Positions 9,249-18,076 of a DNA stretch of 64,000 nt are shown piece by piece; positions within the stretch are counted from its first letter, which is position 1; each line of letters opens with the position of its first letter. Source of the stretch: Alphaproteobacteria bacterium. Its GTDB lineage: Bacteria > Pseudomonadota > Alphaproteobacteria > Rhizobiales > Beijerinckiaceae. The notes below the pieces were generated by a model. That model ran no database searches. It worked only from the letters and a program-made list of their open reading frames with translations, and was not told the origin of the DNA. A program made the translations under genes and the position numbers. The stretch is taken from positions 1 to 64,000 of the forward strand of contig JAJPHH010000076.1 in NCBI GenBank assembly GCA_021325385.1, read 5' to 3'.

Positions 9249-11831
9249 TCACTGCGGCAGGTTGAGCAGCCGCTCGAGGTAATCGCGCTCGTCGCCCGGG
9301 CGGTTCGGGTCGGAAAGACGGCGGCGCAACTCCTCCATGACCCGGCGGGCGCGCTCGGCCGCGCCGATTGCGTCGCCGAGCGGCCCCATGGCGGCGCCCC
9401 GGCCCTCGGGGCCATATTGTCGACCCAAGGGATCGCGGCCGCGCTGTCCCTGTCCATGTCCGGGCATGATTTCCGACTCGGCCTCGCCCTGGCCATTGCC
9501 CGGCTGGCCCTGCATCTGCTGTTGCATGCCTTCGGCGCCGCGGCGCAGAGCCTCCAAGGCGCGGCCTTGATCGCCGATCGCCTTGCCGCGGCCGTTCTGA
9601 CCTTGTCGCAGGTCGCCGGTAGCGTCGCCCATGGCGCGGTCGGCGTCGTCGAACCCCTGTTCGCTCTTGAGGCCCATCCCCTTCATCCGGCGCTGCAGAT
9701 CGTTCAAGCGGTCCCGCAATTCTTGCTGACGCTGGTCGAGGGGGCTAGCGTCGCCGCCCTGCTGATCTTGTCCAGAATCGGCGCTTTGATCGCCCGGGTC
9801 GCCCTGTTGACCTTGCTGGCCTTCCGGCGAGCGGCGGTGGGCGCGCTGATCCTGACGGAACGTGTCGTCGCGCAGCTTCTGCTGGTCGCGCAACAGCTTG
9901 TCGACGTCGCCGAGCGCCTTCCGCGCCTGACGTTCGGCCTGGCTCATGCCGCGCCGCGCGCCGCGCAAATTTTCGAACATGTTCTGCAACTGGTCGAGCA
10001 TAGCTTGGGCCTGCGCCTTGTCGCCGCTCCGCGCCATATCCTCCATTTTGTCGAGCAGGTTTTGCAGGTCTTGCGCGTCGAGCGCCTGATCGGAATCCCG
10101 CTGCTGATCAGCGCCGTCCTGCCTTTGCGCGTTTTCGGCGAGCTCGCGGGCGAAATTCTCGGCGGCCTGGCGCAGCTCCTTCATCAATTGGCGAATTTCC
10201 TCGTCGCTCGCGCCGCGCTGGAGCGCATCGCGCAGGCGCTGCTCGGCGGCGCGCAAATCGCGCTCGGCTTGCGAGGCGTCGCCGTCCTCGATCTGCAGCG
10301 CCATCGCCCAGAGCAGGTCGCAGACGCCAATGAGATCGGCGTCGGTGCGCGCCTCCTTAAGCCGGGTGTCCGCCGCGTTGAGGCCGAGAAAAACGCTTGC
10401 GCCGATATTGAAGAAATCCGGCGCGATCAGCAGCGCGTCCAAGGTCTCGCCGACGCGCGGGCGATTGTGGTCGGGGTCCAGCGCCAGATCGCGGCGTTGC
10501 TCGACCAAGGCTTTGGCCAGCGGATCAGTGAACGTCCGCTGCGGCAGCGTCACCTCGACCGGATCGCTCTTGCCCTCCTCGCCGGCGACATTGTCCGCCC
10601 TCAGCGTCATCACGACTTTCGCCCCGGCCCAGAGATGGTCGGAGAGATCGCCAGTCGTCTGCGCTTCGCCGGTTCCGGCGGGCGTCGAAGGCAGCTCCAG
10701 GCCCATATGAGGCGGCTCAACCAGGGAGCGCGGCGCCGGCTTGCCGTCCGCCGCCGGCTTGGCGAAATCCGCCTCGGCGGCCGAGACGCCATATTGGTCG
10801 GCGAGGCGATAGCGCAGTGTGAGCGAGCCGCGCGCATTGGCGCGAGGCGGGGCGGTCAAGGCGATGACCGGCTTGCCGTTGGGCAGGCCGACAATGTCGA
10901 AAGCCGCCAGCGTCGAGCCGTTTCGGGCGATCGTGAGCCTGCCGGCGCCTTTGATGGTCCAGCGCTGCTCATGCGGGTCGCGGTTCGGCGCCGCGTTGGT
11001 CTGGACGGCCTTGGCCGATTCGACGGGGATCAACGCGCCTTCGACCGTGGCTGAGGCGGTTTGCGGATCGGCGCGGACCACGAGGACGGAGCCGGAAGGG
11101 GTTTCGATTTTGCGCTCGGCCTTGGCCTCCTTGCCGAGCACGTCGAGCATGATCGGCGGCCTGCCGGTGAAAGGCGGCGGGTCGATCCAGGCGTCGAGTC
11201 GGAACCCTTGCGGCGGGGCAAGGTCGAAGCGCCAGTCGAAGGCGGCGGCGATCCGAGCATATTTCTCGGGTCCGGCGATAAAGGCGGCGGCGACGGCCAG
11301 GACCAGCGCGCCCAGCCGCAGCGCCAGCCGATCCCTGTCGACCATGCGCGGCGAAGGCGGCGCCAGCGCGATTTTGGCGACGTTTTCCGCCAGCCGGCGC
11401 TGGTGCAGACGCCACAGGGCGCGGGTCGCGGCGTCGGCGGTCGGGTCGGCGAGTTGATCGACGCTCGACGAGGCTGGCCGATGCGGCGCGCCGCTGTCGC
11501 GGTCGAGTCGGGCGAGCGCGTCGGCTTCACGCTTTCGGGTGAAGAGCGTTCGCGCCAGGGGAGCAAGCGCGACGAGGAGAGCCGCCGCGAAGGCGACGAT
11601 TCCAGCCGCCCGGCCGAGCGGCGGCGCGTAGAACCACAGACCGGACCAGGAGAAGGCAAGGAAGAGGAGGATGACGGTAAGCGCCCAGGCGAGCGGCGGC
11701 CAAACGCGCTCCCAGGTCAGAACCCAATGCGCCTTAAGGGCGAGTCGCCGCAGGCGCTCGCGCGCCGCCGCGACGGCGTCGCCGATGGCGGGCTGTGGCT
11801 TGTTGCGGGGCGTTCGGGCGCCGTCGCTCAA
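9249..11831 (-). CDS. TIGR02302 / DUF4175 family membrane protein
   Basis: A large 860-residue protein of unknown function, known from alphaproteobacteria. The N-terminal part has two or three membrane segments (about 47-62, 70-90 and 160-180). A long extracytoplasmic middle region with beta-rich stretches follows. The C-terminal third is low-complexity, rich in Gln, Asp, Gly and Arg, and probably coiled-coil or disordered. The start is TTG at 11831, supported by a perfect Shine-Dalgarno AAGGAGG five bases upstream. It lies 37 bases downstream of lysA on the same strand, so lptM, lysA and this gene probably form one operon. Confidence 0.82.
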   Translation of the reverse strand: MSDGARTPRNKPQPAIGDAVAAARERLRRLALKAHWVLTWERVWPPLAWALTVILLFLAFSWSGLWFYAPPLGRAAGIVAFAAALLVALAPLARTLFTRKREADALARLDRDSGAPHRPASSSVDQLADPTADAATRALWRLHQRRLAENVAKIALAPPSPRMVDRDRLALRLGALVLAVAAAFIAGPEKYARIAAAFDWRFDLAPPQGFRLDAWIDPPPFTGRPPIMLDVLGKEAKAERKIETPSGSVLVVRADPQTASATVEGALIPVESAKAVQTNAAPNRDPHEQRWTIKGAGRLTIARNGSTLAAFDIVGLPNGKPVIALTAPPRANARGSLTLRYRLADQYGVSAAEADFAKPAADGKPAPRSLVEPPHMGLELPSTPAGTGEAQTTGDLSDHLWAGAKVVMTLRADNVAGEEGKSDPVEVTLPQRTFTDPLAKALVEQRRDLALDPDHNRPRVGETLDALLIAPDFFNIGASVFLGLNAADTRLKEARTDADLIGVCDLLWAMALQIEDGDASQAERDLRAAEQRLRDALQRGASDEEIRQLMKELRQAAENFARELAENAQRQDGADQQRDSDQALDAQDLQNLLDKMEDMARSGDKAQAQAMLDQLQNMFENLRGARRGMSQAERQARKALGDVDKLLRDQQKLRDDTFRQDQRAHRRSPEGQQGQQGDPGDQSADSGQDQQGGDASPLDQRQQELRDRLNDLQRRMKGMGLKSEQGFDDADRAMGDATGDLRQGQNGRGKAIGDQGRALEALRRGAEGMQQQMQGQPGNGQGEAESEIMPGHGQGQRGRDPLGRQYGPEGRGAAMGPLGDAIGAAERARRVMEELRRRLSDPNRPGDERDYLERLLNLPQ

Positions 11832-11868
11832 AAATTCCTCCTTCGCCGGGAGGCCGGCGGGCTCAGCC

Positions 11869-13140
11869 TCACGCCAACCAGGGCGGAAGTTTGTCGAGGC
11901 CGATCAAGTCGTCGTAACTCGGGCGCGGGCGAATGGTTGCAAACGCGGCGCCATGGACCAGCGTCTCCGGGACCAGCAGGCGGGAATTATAAGTCCCCGC
12001 CTGCACCGCGCCATAGGCGCCTGCGGTCAAAACCGCGAAAAGATCGCCTGGCGCCGGCTCGGGCAGGTCGCGGTCTAGGCCGAGATAGTCGCCGCTCTCG
12101 CAGACCGGCCCGACAATGTCGGCGAAAATGCGGGGCGCCTGCGGCCCCGGCTCGACGACGGGCACAATATCGTGATGGGCTTCGTAAAGCGTCGGCCGGA
12201 TCAGGTCGTTCATCGCCGCGTCGACAATGATGAAATTCCGCCCGGCCCCGCGCTTCACGTAAAGCACCTTGGTCGCCAAAATCCCGGCGTTGCCGACGAT
12301 CAGGCGACCCGGCTCCAGCGCCACCCAGCAATCGAGCCCGGCGGTGCGCTGTTTGACGATTTTGGCGTAAAGCTCCGGATGGGGCGGCGGATCGTTGTCG
12401 TGGCGATAGGGAATGCCTAGACCGCCGCCGAGGTCGACGTGATCGATGACGTGGCCGTCGGCGCGCAACTGGCGGACGAAATCGGCGAGCAAGGCGAAAG
12501 CGTCGTCGAAAGGCTGAAGATCGACGATCTGCGAGCCGATATGCATGTCGACCCCGGTGACGGCGATCCCCGGCAGGCTCTTGGCGCGAGCATAGACCTC
12601 GCGCGCGCGAGAAATTGGCACGCCAAATTTATTCTCCGACCTGCCGGTCGAAATCTTGGCGTGGGTGCGCGCGTCGATATCGGGATTGACGCGAATGGCG
12701 ATGCGCGCGGTCTGGCCGCGCGCCGCCGCGACTTCCGACAGCGCGTCGAGTTCGGGCTCGGATTCGACATTGAAGCAGAGAATGTTCTCGTCGAGGCCGA
12801 GGGCGAATTCCGATCGGGTCTTGCCGACGCCGGAAAAGACGATCTTGTCGCCGGCGACGCCGGCGGCGCGGGCGCGGCGCAATTCGCTCTCCGAGACCAC
12901 ATCCATGCCGGCGCCGAGCCGGGCTAAAATGCGCAGCACCGCCTGGTTGGAATTGGCCTTCACAGCGTAGCAGACGAGCGCCTTCACATCGGCGAAGGCG
13001 GCGGAGAAGACGTTGAAGTGGCGTTCGATCGTCGCGGTCGAATAGCAATAGAAAGGCGTGCCGACGGCGCGCGCGATGTCGCGCAGATCGACGTCCTCGG
13101 CATGAAGGACGCCGTCGCGACGATAACCGAAGTGATGCAT
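11869..13140 (-). CDS. lysA: diaminopimelate decarboxylase
   Basis: PLP-dependent enzyme for the last step of lysine synthesis, meso-diaminopimelate to L-lysine plus CO2. The 423-residue protein has the PLP lysine Lys61 in CYAVKANSN. The glycine-rich phosphate-binding loop is DLGGGLGIPY, the EPGR block binds PLP, and CESGDYLG supplies the active-site Cys at the dimer interface. The ATG at 13140 lies eight bases after the stop of the small lipoprotein gene lptM, matching the lipoprotein-lysA pairing known in proteobacteria. Confidence 0.95.
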   Translation of the reverse strand: MHHFGYRRDGVLHAEDVDLRDIARAVGTPFYCYSTATIERHFNVFSAAFADVKALVCYAVKANSNQAVLRILARLGAGMDVVSESELRRARAAGVAGDKIVFSGVGKTRSEFALGLDENILCFNVESEPELDALSEVAAARGQTARIAIRVNPDIDARTHAKISTGRSENKFGVPISRAREVYARAKSLPGIAVTGVDMHIGSQIVDLQPFDDAFALLADFVRQLRADGHVIDHVDLGGGLGIPYRHDNDPPPHPELYAKIVKQRTAGLDCWVALEPGRLIVGNAGILATKVLYVKRGAGRNFIIVDAAMNDLIRPTLYEAHHDIVPVVEPGPQAPRIFADIVGPVCESGDYLGLDRDLPEPAPGDLFAVLTAGAYGAVQAGTYNSRLLVPETLVHGAAFATIRPRPSYDDLIGLDKLPPWLA

Positions 13141-13148
13141 GGGGGGGC

Positions 13149-13376
13149 TTAAAGCAGCGGATCGAGGAAGAAGGACTGTTTCGGCGCCTGGATCGGCTTC
13201 GGTTTCGGACGCGCCTGCGGAACGCCGGAATTGGCCTCGGTTTCGCTCGCCTGCTTGGCGGCGGCTTCGGCGCTCGGCGGCGGCTCGAGCGGCCCCGCCC
13301 GCCCGCAGCCGCCGAGCCCGCCCGCGGCGGCAGCAAGCGCGAGCGCGGCGAAATTGATCTTCAACGCGCGATTCAC
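13149..13376 (-). CDS. lptM: small lipoprotein, LptM-like
   Basis: A 75-residue lipoprotein. The signal peptide runs to the lipobox LGGC with Cys at about residue 24. It is directly followed by GRAGPLEPP, the short conserved block of the LptM/YifL family (Cys-Gly-x-x-Gly-Pro-Leu). In enterobacteria LptM assists oxidative maturation of the LPS translocon LptD. The rest is Pro/Lys-rich and probably disordered. The start is GTG at 13376, with a GGGGAG Shine-Dalgarno seven bases upstream. lysA follows after eight bases. Confidence 0.75.
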   Translation of the reverse strand: MNRALKINFAALALAAAAGGLGGCGRAGPLEPPPSAEAAAKQASETEANSGVPQARPKPKPIQAPKQSFFLDPLL

Positions 13377-13480
13377 GAAAGGCTCCCCTTCTCTCTGCAG
13401 TATACAGGATCGTGGCGTCGGCGCGAGCCGATCAGGTTCTGCGCCTTGACGAGGCGCCCGGCCCCCGACATGGTTTGCTG

Positions 13481-13834
13481 ATGCCCGAGCCGGAAAATCT
13501 CGTCCTGCAGTTGCTGCGCGACATGCGCGGCGACCTCGACGCGAAATTCGGGAGGATGGACGCGAAGATCGACGCGCTCGGCGTCGAACTCCGATCGGAG
13601 ATGCGCGAACTGGCCGCCGAACTCAGGTCGGAGATGAAGTCGCTGCGCGCCGATGTGGCCGCCGATCTGCTCACCACCCGTAAGGAATTAAACGAGCAGA
13701 TCGTGGGGCTTCGCCGGGCGGTGGTCGAATACCACTCGGTCGTGGTCGGCCACGGCATCATCATCAGCGACCTAGAGGCGCGCGTCCGCCGCATCGAGCA
13801 GCGCCTCGAGTTGCCGCCGCTCGAGCAGCGCTGA
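13481..13834 (+). CDS. coiled-coil hypothetical protein
   Basis: A 117-residue protein beginning MPEPENLVLQLLRDMR. It continues as a long amphipathic helix with heptad-like repeats (LRSEMRELAAELRSEMKSL), then a region with a Val/Ile-rich face (VVVGHGIIISDLEARVRRIE). Similar small coiled-coil proteins starting with MPEPENLVL occur in many Hyphomicrobiales. Their role is unknown, and they are often in or near toxin-antitoxin-like small-gene contexts. The open frame reaches back to 13412, but the ATG at 13481 fits the usual start. It is convergent with the oxidoreductase gene, 32 bases apart. Confidence 0.65.
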   Translation: MPEPENLVLQLLRDMRGDLDAKFGRMDAKIDALGVELRSEMRELAAELRSEMKSLRADVAADLLTTRKELNEQIVGLRRAVVEYHSVVVGHGIIISDLEARVRRIEQRLELPPLEQR

Positions 13835-13866
13835 ACTGTCCTTCCGCTTTGCTGGAAAGATATGGC

Positions 13867-14808
13867 TCACCAATAGAACGCCTCCGCCATGCTTCGCTTG
13901 CCGACCAGGAACGCGTCTGCGACGAGTTGCAGCGGCGCGCCATCGACCGCGCTTTTCTTCTCGTCGAGCAGAACCGCGAAATGCTCGTAAATCCCTTCGT
14001 ACTCCGCCATCGGTTTCTCGAGGACGAGCGCGCCGTCGACGAACAGCTTCGAGCCGCCATGGGTCAAGCGCAGCGCCTCGCCGTCGGCGGTCGCGATGTC
14101 GATGTTCCAGCTCTGCTCGCCTTGCTGGCGCCAATCGAATTCGGCGGTGAATTTTGACGAAGGCCCTTCAGCCGCAAGACAGGAGAAAACCAGCGAGGCG
14201 GCGATCGGCGTGTCGCGATTGGCGGGGTAGGCGAGGGTCGCGCTTTTGACGAAGGTCGGCGCCGGCGCGATCTTGGTCAGGATCGAGAGCGCATTGATCC
14301 CCGGATCGAAGACGCCGAAATTGCCGGCGTCCCAGATCCATTCCTGGCCAGGATGCCAACGCTTCACGTCCTCTTTCCATTCGATATGGAGCGAGCGAAG
14401 CTTTTTACCCGCGAGTCGCCGCCGCGCCTCGTCGACGGCGGCGTTGTACTGGGAATGCCAAGTCGCGAAGATCACGCGGTTCCGGCGCGCCGCATGCGCG
14501 ACGAGATCGTCGAGCTCGGCCGTGGTCGGCGTCGGCGGCTTCTCGAGCAGGACATGCTTGCCCGCGTCGAGCGCTTCGCGGGCGATCGCGTGGCGCACGG
14601 CCGGCGGCGTGCAGATGGCGACCGTCTCGACCTCGGGCATGGCGGCGTAGAGCTCGGCCGGCATGCGAAAGGTCGGAACGCCCGATTGTTGCAAACCGCG
14701 CTGGCTCACCAAAGCGGCGAGCTTGAAATTCGGATTCTTGGCGATGACCGGCAGGTGTTGGTCCTGCGTGATCTTGCCGATGCCGATGATCGCGATCGAA
14801 TGCGCCAT
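13867..14808 (-). CDS. Gfo/Idh/MocA oxidoreductase, D-galactose 1-dehydrogenase-like
   Basis: NAD(P)-dependent sugar dehydrogenase of 313 residues. The Rossmann motif IIGIGKITQDQHLP is at the N-terminus. The catalytic lysine lies in VLLEKPP. The blocks ATWHSQYN, EWKEDVKRWHPGQ and FGVFDPGINALSI match the D-galactose 1-dehydrogenase group, which oxidises D-galactose (often also L-arabinose or D-fucose) to the lactone. The substrate is inferred from these blocks. ATG 14808 is preferred over the frame's earlier start at 14838. The repeat element at 14833-14918 lies just upstream and separates it from the sugar ABC transporter, which could supply the substrate. Confidence 0.8.
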   Translation of the reverse strand: MAHSIAIIGIGKITQDQHLPVIAKNPNFKLAALVSQRGLQQSGVPTFRMPAELYAAMPEVETVAICTPPAVRHAIAREALDAGKHVLLEKPPTPTTAELDDLVAHAARRNRVIFATWHSQYNAAVDEARRRLAGKKLRSLHIEWKEDVKRWHPGQEWIWDAGNFGVFDPGINALSILTKIAPAPTFVKSATLAYPANRDTPIAASLVFSCLAAEGPSSKFTAEFDWRQQGEQSWNIDIATADGEALRLTHGGSKLFVDGALVLEKPMAEYEGIYEHFAVLLDEKKSAVDGAPLQLVADAFLVGKRSMAEAFYW

Positions 14809-14832
14809 GGCGCCCCTCTGCTCATCCGTTAG

Positions 14833-14918
14833 TGTCATTCCCGCGTAAAGCGGGAATCCAGAGAACCTCTGCTCCGTAGAACTCGCTCAGTCTGGATTCC
14901 CGTTTTGCGCGTATGACA
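14833..14918. repeat. dispersed palindromic repeat, copy 1
   Basis: An 86-base imperfect inverted repeat. The left arm begins TGTCATTCCCGCG and the right arm ends with a near-complement (TTGCGCGTATGACA). Each arm also has its own internal short hairpin (CCCGCGTAAAGCGGG on the left). The same arm sequence reappears at 40224-40305. Size and structure are those of REP/MITE-like intergenic elements of alphaproteobacteria. The central part differs between the two copies. Confidence 0.7.
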
Positions 14919-14936
14919 GGCGAGTGGTTACGATGC

Positions 14937-14961
14937 AAAAAGGCGGGGCCGAGGCCCCGCC
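14937..14961 (-). terminator. Rho-independent terminator of the sugar ABC operon
   Basis: On the minus strand a perfect 9-base stem (GGCGGGGCC with GGCCCCGCC, loop TC) is followed by a run of five T. It lies 27 bases after the stop of the substrate-binding protein gene. Confidence 0.85.
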
Positions 14962-14987
14962 TTCCTTTGCCGCAAGCGCAGAGACTC

Positions 14988-16007
14988 TTACGAGCCGCCG
15001 CCGATGCAGGTGTCGGCGGTCTTCGGCGTGCAGACGTCGAGGCCGGTGTAGGTCGGGTCCTTCGGCGCCGGCTTCCCTTCCTTCATATCGAGAAGCGAGT
15101 ACATGACCTTGTAACCCATCTCGAACGGCCGCTGACCGACCTGGCCGGCCGACAGACCCTTCTTCATCAGGTCGATCTGCACGGGCAGCGTGTCGGCGAC
15201 CACCAGGGCGAGCTTGCCGGAGGCGATCTTGTCCTTCACCTTCTCCGCCGTCTTCGTGTAGGCGTCGGGCAGGAATTGCGGGAAGCCGCCGGTCGGCGTG
15301 AAGGCGTCGAGATCCGGATACTTGTTGAGGATGTCCTCCATCTGCTGATTGGCGACAGCGAAGTCGTCATTGGTATAGAGCGGGCAGCCGGCGACTTCGG
15401 TCCAGCCGTTCTGGCCGGTCAGGCGTTCGCCGGGCGCCTCCGCGCTCTTCTTGCCGGAGAGCGTGTCGCGGATGCCCTGCATGCGCTCATTGTGATTCGC
15501 CGCCGCCGCGCCGCCCGATTGGATGCAAATCGTGCCGCCCTTGGGCTTGATCTGCATGACCAGCTTGGCGATGTTGACGCCGATGTCATAATTGTGCGTG
15601 CCGATATAGGCGGCGCGCAGCGCCTTGTCCTTCTCGAGCAGGTCCGAGTCCCAGGTCAGAACCGGGATGTTGGCGGCCTTGGCGCCCTGCAAAGCCGCGG
15701 CCATCGCCGCCGCGTTGGCCGGCGAGACGCCGATTCCGTCCACCTTCTTGGTGATCAAGTCGGCGACGATCTGCGCCTCTTCGTCGCCGCCGCCATGTTC
15801 GCCGGGGCCGATATAGAGACATTCGATCTTGCCGGCGAGCTCCTTCTCGGCCTTCTTGCAGCCGGCCAAGGCCTGGTCGAAGAACGGGTTATTCGTGTTC
15901 TTCGGCACCAACGCGAAAGTGAACTTCTTGTCCGCCGCGGAGGCCCCGCTCGCCGCAGCGATCAGCGCGCCGGCCGCGATGGCCGTCGTCAATAGGTATT
16001 TCAACAT
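14988..16007 (-). CDS. sugar ABC transporter periplasmic substrate-binding protein
   Basis: A 339-residue periplasmic binding protein of the ribose/galactose type (Peripla_BP_4). The signal peptide ends near SGASA-ADKK (residues 1-24). The mature part begins with KFTFALVPKNTNNPFFDQALAGCKK, then IVADLITKKVDGIGVSPANAAAM and IPVLTWDSDL, all typical of pentose/hexose binding proteins. Several Cys residues (near 50, 211 and the C-terminus CTPKTADTC) could form periplasmic disulfides. A strong Shine-Dalgarno GGGAGGG precedes ATG 16007. It is the last gene of the ATPase-permease-binding protein operon and is followed by a terminator. The exact sugar cannot be read from sequence. Confidence 0.87.
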   Translation of the reverse strand: MLKYLLTTAIAAGALIAAASGASAADKKFTFALVPKNTNNPFFDQALAGCKKAEKELAGKIECLYIGPGEHGGGDEEAQIVADLITKKVDGIGVSPANAAAMAAALQGAKAANIPVLTWDSDLLEKDKALRAAYIGTHNYDIGVNIAKLVMQIKPKGGTICIQSGGAAAANHNERMQGIRDTLSGKKSAEAPGERLTGQNGWTEVAGCPLYTNDDFAVANQQMEDILNKYPDLDAFTPTGGFPQFLPDAYTKTAEKVKDKIASGKLALVVADTLPVQIDLMKKGLSAGQVGQRPFEMGYKVMYSLLDMKEGKPAPKDPTYTGLDVCTPKTADTCIGGGS

Positions 16008-16067
16008 TAGCTACCCTCCCACTCTTTGAGGTCTTCTCCCCAGGTCACGCGACGCCCGCAAGGCGGG

Positions 16068-17162
16068 TCATTCGCGTCTCTTGCCGCGCACTTTTTCGAG
16101 CACCACGGCGAGAACGATGAAGCAGCCGACAAACAGTCCCTGCCAATTGGAATCGACGCCCGCCATAAGCAGCGAGTTGCGGATCGTGAAGATCAGGGCC
16201 GAGCCGATGAAAGCGCCGTAAGCCGTGCCTTCGCCGCCCATCAAATTGGCGCCGCCAATGACCGCCGAAGCGATGGCGAGCAATTCGTAAGACTGGCCCA
16301 AACTGTTATTGGCCGAGCCGGACCAGCCGACGCTCAGGATCGCCGCCAGCGCCGCCGACATCGAGCACAGGACATAGGCCTGGATCTTGATGCGGCGGAC
16401 GGGGACGCCGGTGAGATTGGCCGCCTGCTCGTTGCCGCCGATCGCGAAAATATGCCGACCCCAGCCGCTCATTTTGAGCACGATCCCGAGCAGCAACGTC
16501 AGGATGACGAAGATCAAAAAAGGATTGGAGAGGCGAAACGGCAAGGGAAGGCCCAAATTGTCGCCGCCGCCGATGATTTTGAAGCTCGTCGCCTGATCCG
16601 GGCGGAAATTGTAGAGCATCCGATTTTCGGAGAGGACGACGGCGATCGACCGCGCCGCCGACAGCATGCCCAAGGTCACGACGAAGGGCGGCAGGCCGAT
16701 AAAGGCGATGAGCGCGCCGTTGACCCACCCGACCAAGGCGCCCGCCGCAAGTCCGAGGATCAACGCCATCCACCACGTATGGGTCCAGTCCGCCGCGTTC
16801 CACCAGTCCGGCATATAGTCGATCGGCTGCTTGAGCAGGACCAGGCCGCAGACGATCGCGACCAAGCCCATGGTCGAACCGACCGAAAGATCGATGCCGC
16901 CGATAATGATGACCGGCGTCATGCCAAGCGCCATGACGCCGATAAAGGCGAAGTTGCGAGTAATGTCGTAGAAATTGTCCGCGCTGAAGAAGACCGGCTC
17001 TTCGAGGCCGGTCACCACGCAAATCGCGAGCAGCGCGATGGTCACCCAGAACGGCTGATTGGCGAAAACTTTCTCGAGGAAGCTTTTCTCGCGCGTATCC
17101 AGTCCAGCGTCGGCGAGGGACGCGGCGTTCTTGCCGACCGAAGCCTGGGTTTCAAGCGACAT
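16068..17162 (-). CDS. sugar ABC transporter permease (RbsC/FrcC type)
   Basis: Inner-membrane permease of 364 residues with about ten hydrophobic segments. It contains the family block IIIGGIDLSVGSTMGL and the C-terminal LMGGEGTAYGAFIGSALI. A periplasmic insertion with several Trp residues (MPDWWNAADWTHTWW) lies in the middle. The start at 17162 overlaps the end of the ATPase gene by 11 bases. The size and insertion resemble the FrcC/rhizopine-type permeases of rhizobia more than the 320-residue RbsC. Confidence 0.88.
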   Translation of the reverse strand: MSLETQASVGKNAASLADAGLDTREKSFLEKVFANQPFWVTIALLAICVVTGLEEPVFFSADNFYDITRNFAFIGVMALGMTPVIIIGGIDLSVGSTMGLVAIVCGLVLLKQPIDYMPDWWNAADWTHTWWMALILGLAAGALVGWVNGALIAFIGLPPFVVTLGMLSAARSIAVVLSENRMLYNFRPDQATSFKIIGGGDNLGLPLPFRLSNPFLIFVILTLLLGIVLKMSGWGRHIFAIGGNEQAANLTGVPVRRIKIQAYVLCSMSAALAAILSVGWSGSANNSLGQSYELLAIASAVIGGANLMGGEGTAYGAFIGSALIFTIRNSLLMAGVDSNWQGLFVGCFIVLAVVLEKVRGKRRE

Positions 17163-17892
17163 GGATCGCCCCGGTGATCAGGCCCGTCACTTCCTCGGGC
17201 GATGAATCCTTGATTTTTTTATCGGCGACCTTGCGGCCGCGGCGCATGACCATGACGCGGTCGCAGACCGCGAAGACGTCGGGCATGCGGTGGCTGATCA
17301 GCACCACGCCGATGCCGTGGTCGCGAAGCCGCCGAATCAGATCCAGCACTTCGGCGACTTGGCGCACGCTGATCGCCGCGGTCGGCTCATCCATGAGGAC
17401 GATTTTCGGATTGGACAGGCGCGTTCGCGCGATCGCGACGGCTTGGCGCTGGCCGCCCGACATCTGACGAACAAGATGGCGCGGCCGCGTCTCCGATTTC
17501 AACTCGGCGAAGAGCTCGCCGGCTCTTCGCGCCATTGCAGAATGGTCGAGCCAACGGATCGGCCCAACGCCCCGCTTGAGTTCTCGGCCGAGGAACACGT
17601 TGGCCGCTGCGCTCAAATTATTGCACAAGGCGAGATCTTGATAGACGATTTCAACGCCCTTCTGACGCGCCTCGACCGGCTTGGAAAACGTGACCGGTTG
17701 GCCCTCGATACGGATTTCGCCGCCGGTCGGCGGGAAATTGCCGGCGATGATTTTGACCAGAGTCGACTTGCCGGCGCCGTTGTCTCCCATCAACCCCAAC
17801 GCTTCGCCGGGCTCCAGCGTCATGTCCACGCCTGTCAGCGCGTGGATCGCGCCAAAATGCTTCGAAATATTATGCAATTCGAGTACAGGCAA
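17152..17892 (-). CDS. sugar ABC transporter ATP-binding protein
   Basis: Cytoplasmic ATPase of the sugar importer, 246 residues, with a single nucleotide-binding domain as in FrcA, unlike the doubled RbsA. Walker A GDNGAGKST is at 36-44, followed by the signature MSGGQRQAVAIAR and Walker B IVLMDEPTAAI. The start is chosen as TTG at 17892 because GGGAGG lies exactly seven bases upstream. The upstream in-frame TTG at 17925 would place that Shine-Dalgarno inside the coding region. It is the first gene of the operon and is divergent from glnD. Confidence 0.88.
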   Translation of the reverse strand: MPVLELHNISKHFGAIHALTGVDMTLEPGEALGLMGDNGAGKSTLVKIIAGNFPPTGGEIRIEGQPVTFSKPVEARQKGVEIVYQDLALCNNLSAAANVFLGRELKRGVGPIRWLDHSAMARRAGELFAELKSETRPRHLVRQMSGGQRQAVAIARTRLSNPKIVLMDEPTAAISVRQVAEVLDLIRRLRDHGIGVVLISHRMPDVFAVCDRVMVMRRGRKVADKKIKDSSPEEVTGLITGAIHVA

Positions 17893-18057
17893 AGAATGTC
17901 CTCCCAACCCGGCTCTTACGCTCAAAGGCGTCGTCCTTTGCGCCTCTGGGGCCGTGTTAGAATGCTAGCTTCCAACGTTTGCGGGGCTTGAGCAAGAGCA
18001 AAAGGACGTCTTCACTCCACGCCGATCCATCGCTTCGCCTCGGAGGCGACGCCCGGC

Positions 18058-18076
18058 AAAAAAGTCTGACTTTTTT
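18058..18076. other. AT-rich inverted repeat between the sugar operon and glnD
   Basis: A perfect 8-base inverted repeat, AAAAAAGT-CTG-ACTTTTTT, in the 270-base divergent intergenic region. It stands out from the GC-rich background. On the minus strand a TTGACT (18106 to 18101) lies upstream of it, so it sits where an operator for the sugar operon could be. It could also act as a weak bidirectional terminator. Neither role is proven. Confidence 0.4.

Noticed and set aside
9222-11054. 610-codon open frame antisense to the TIGR02302 gene
   Set aside because: It is rich in Leu, Ala and Arg, with no family motif, and it mirrors the codon bias of the real gene. The minus-strand protein has clear membrane segments, a family match and a perfect Shine-Dalgarno.
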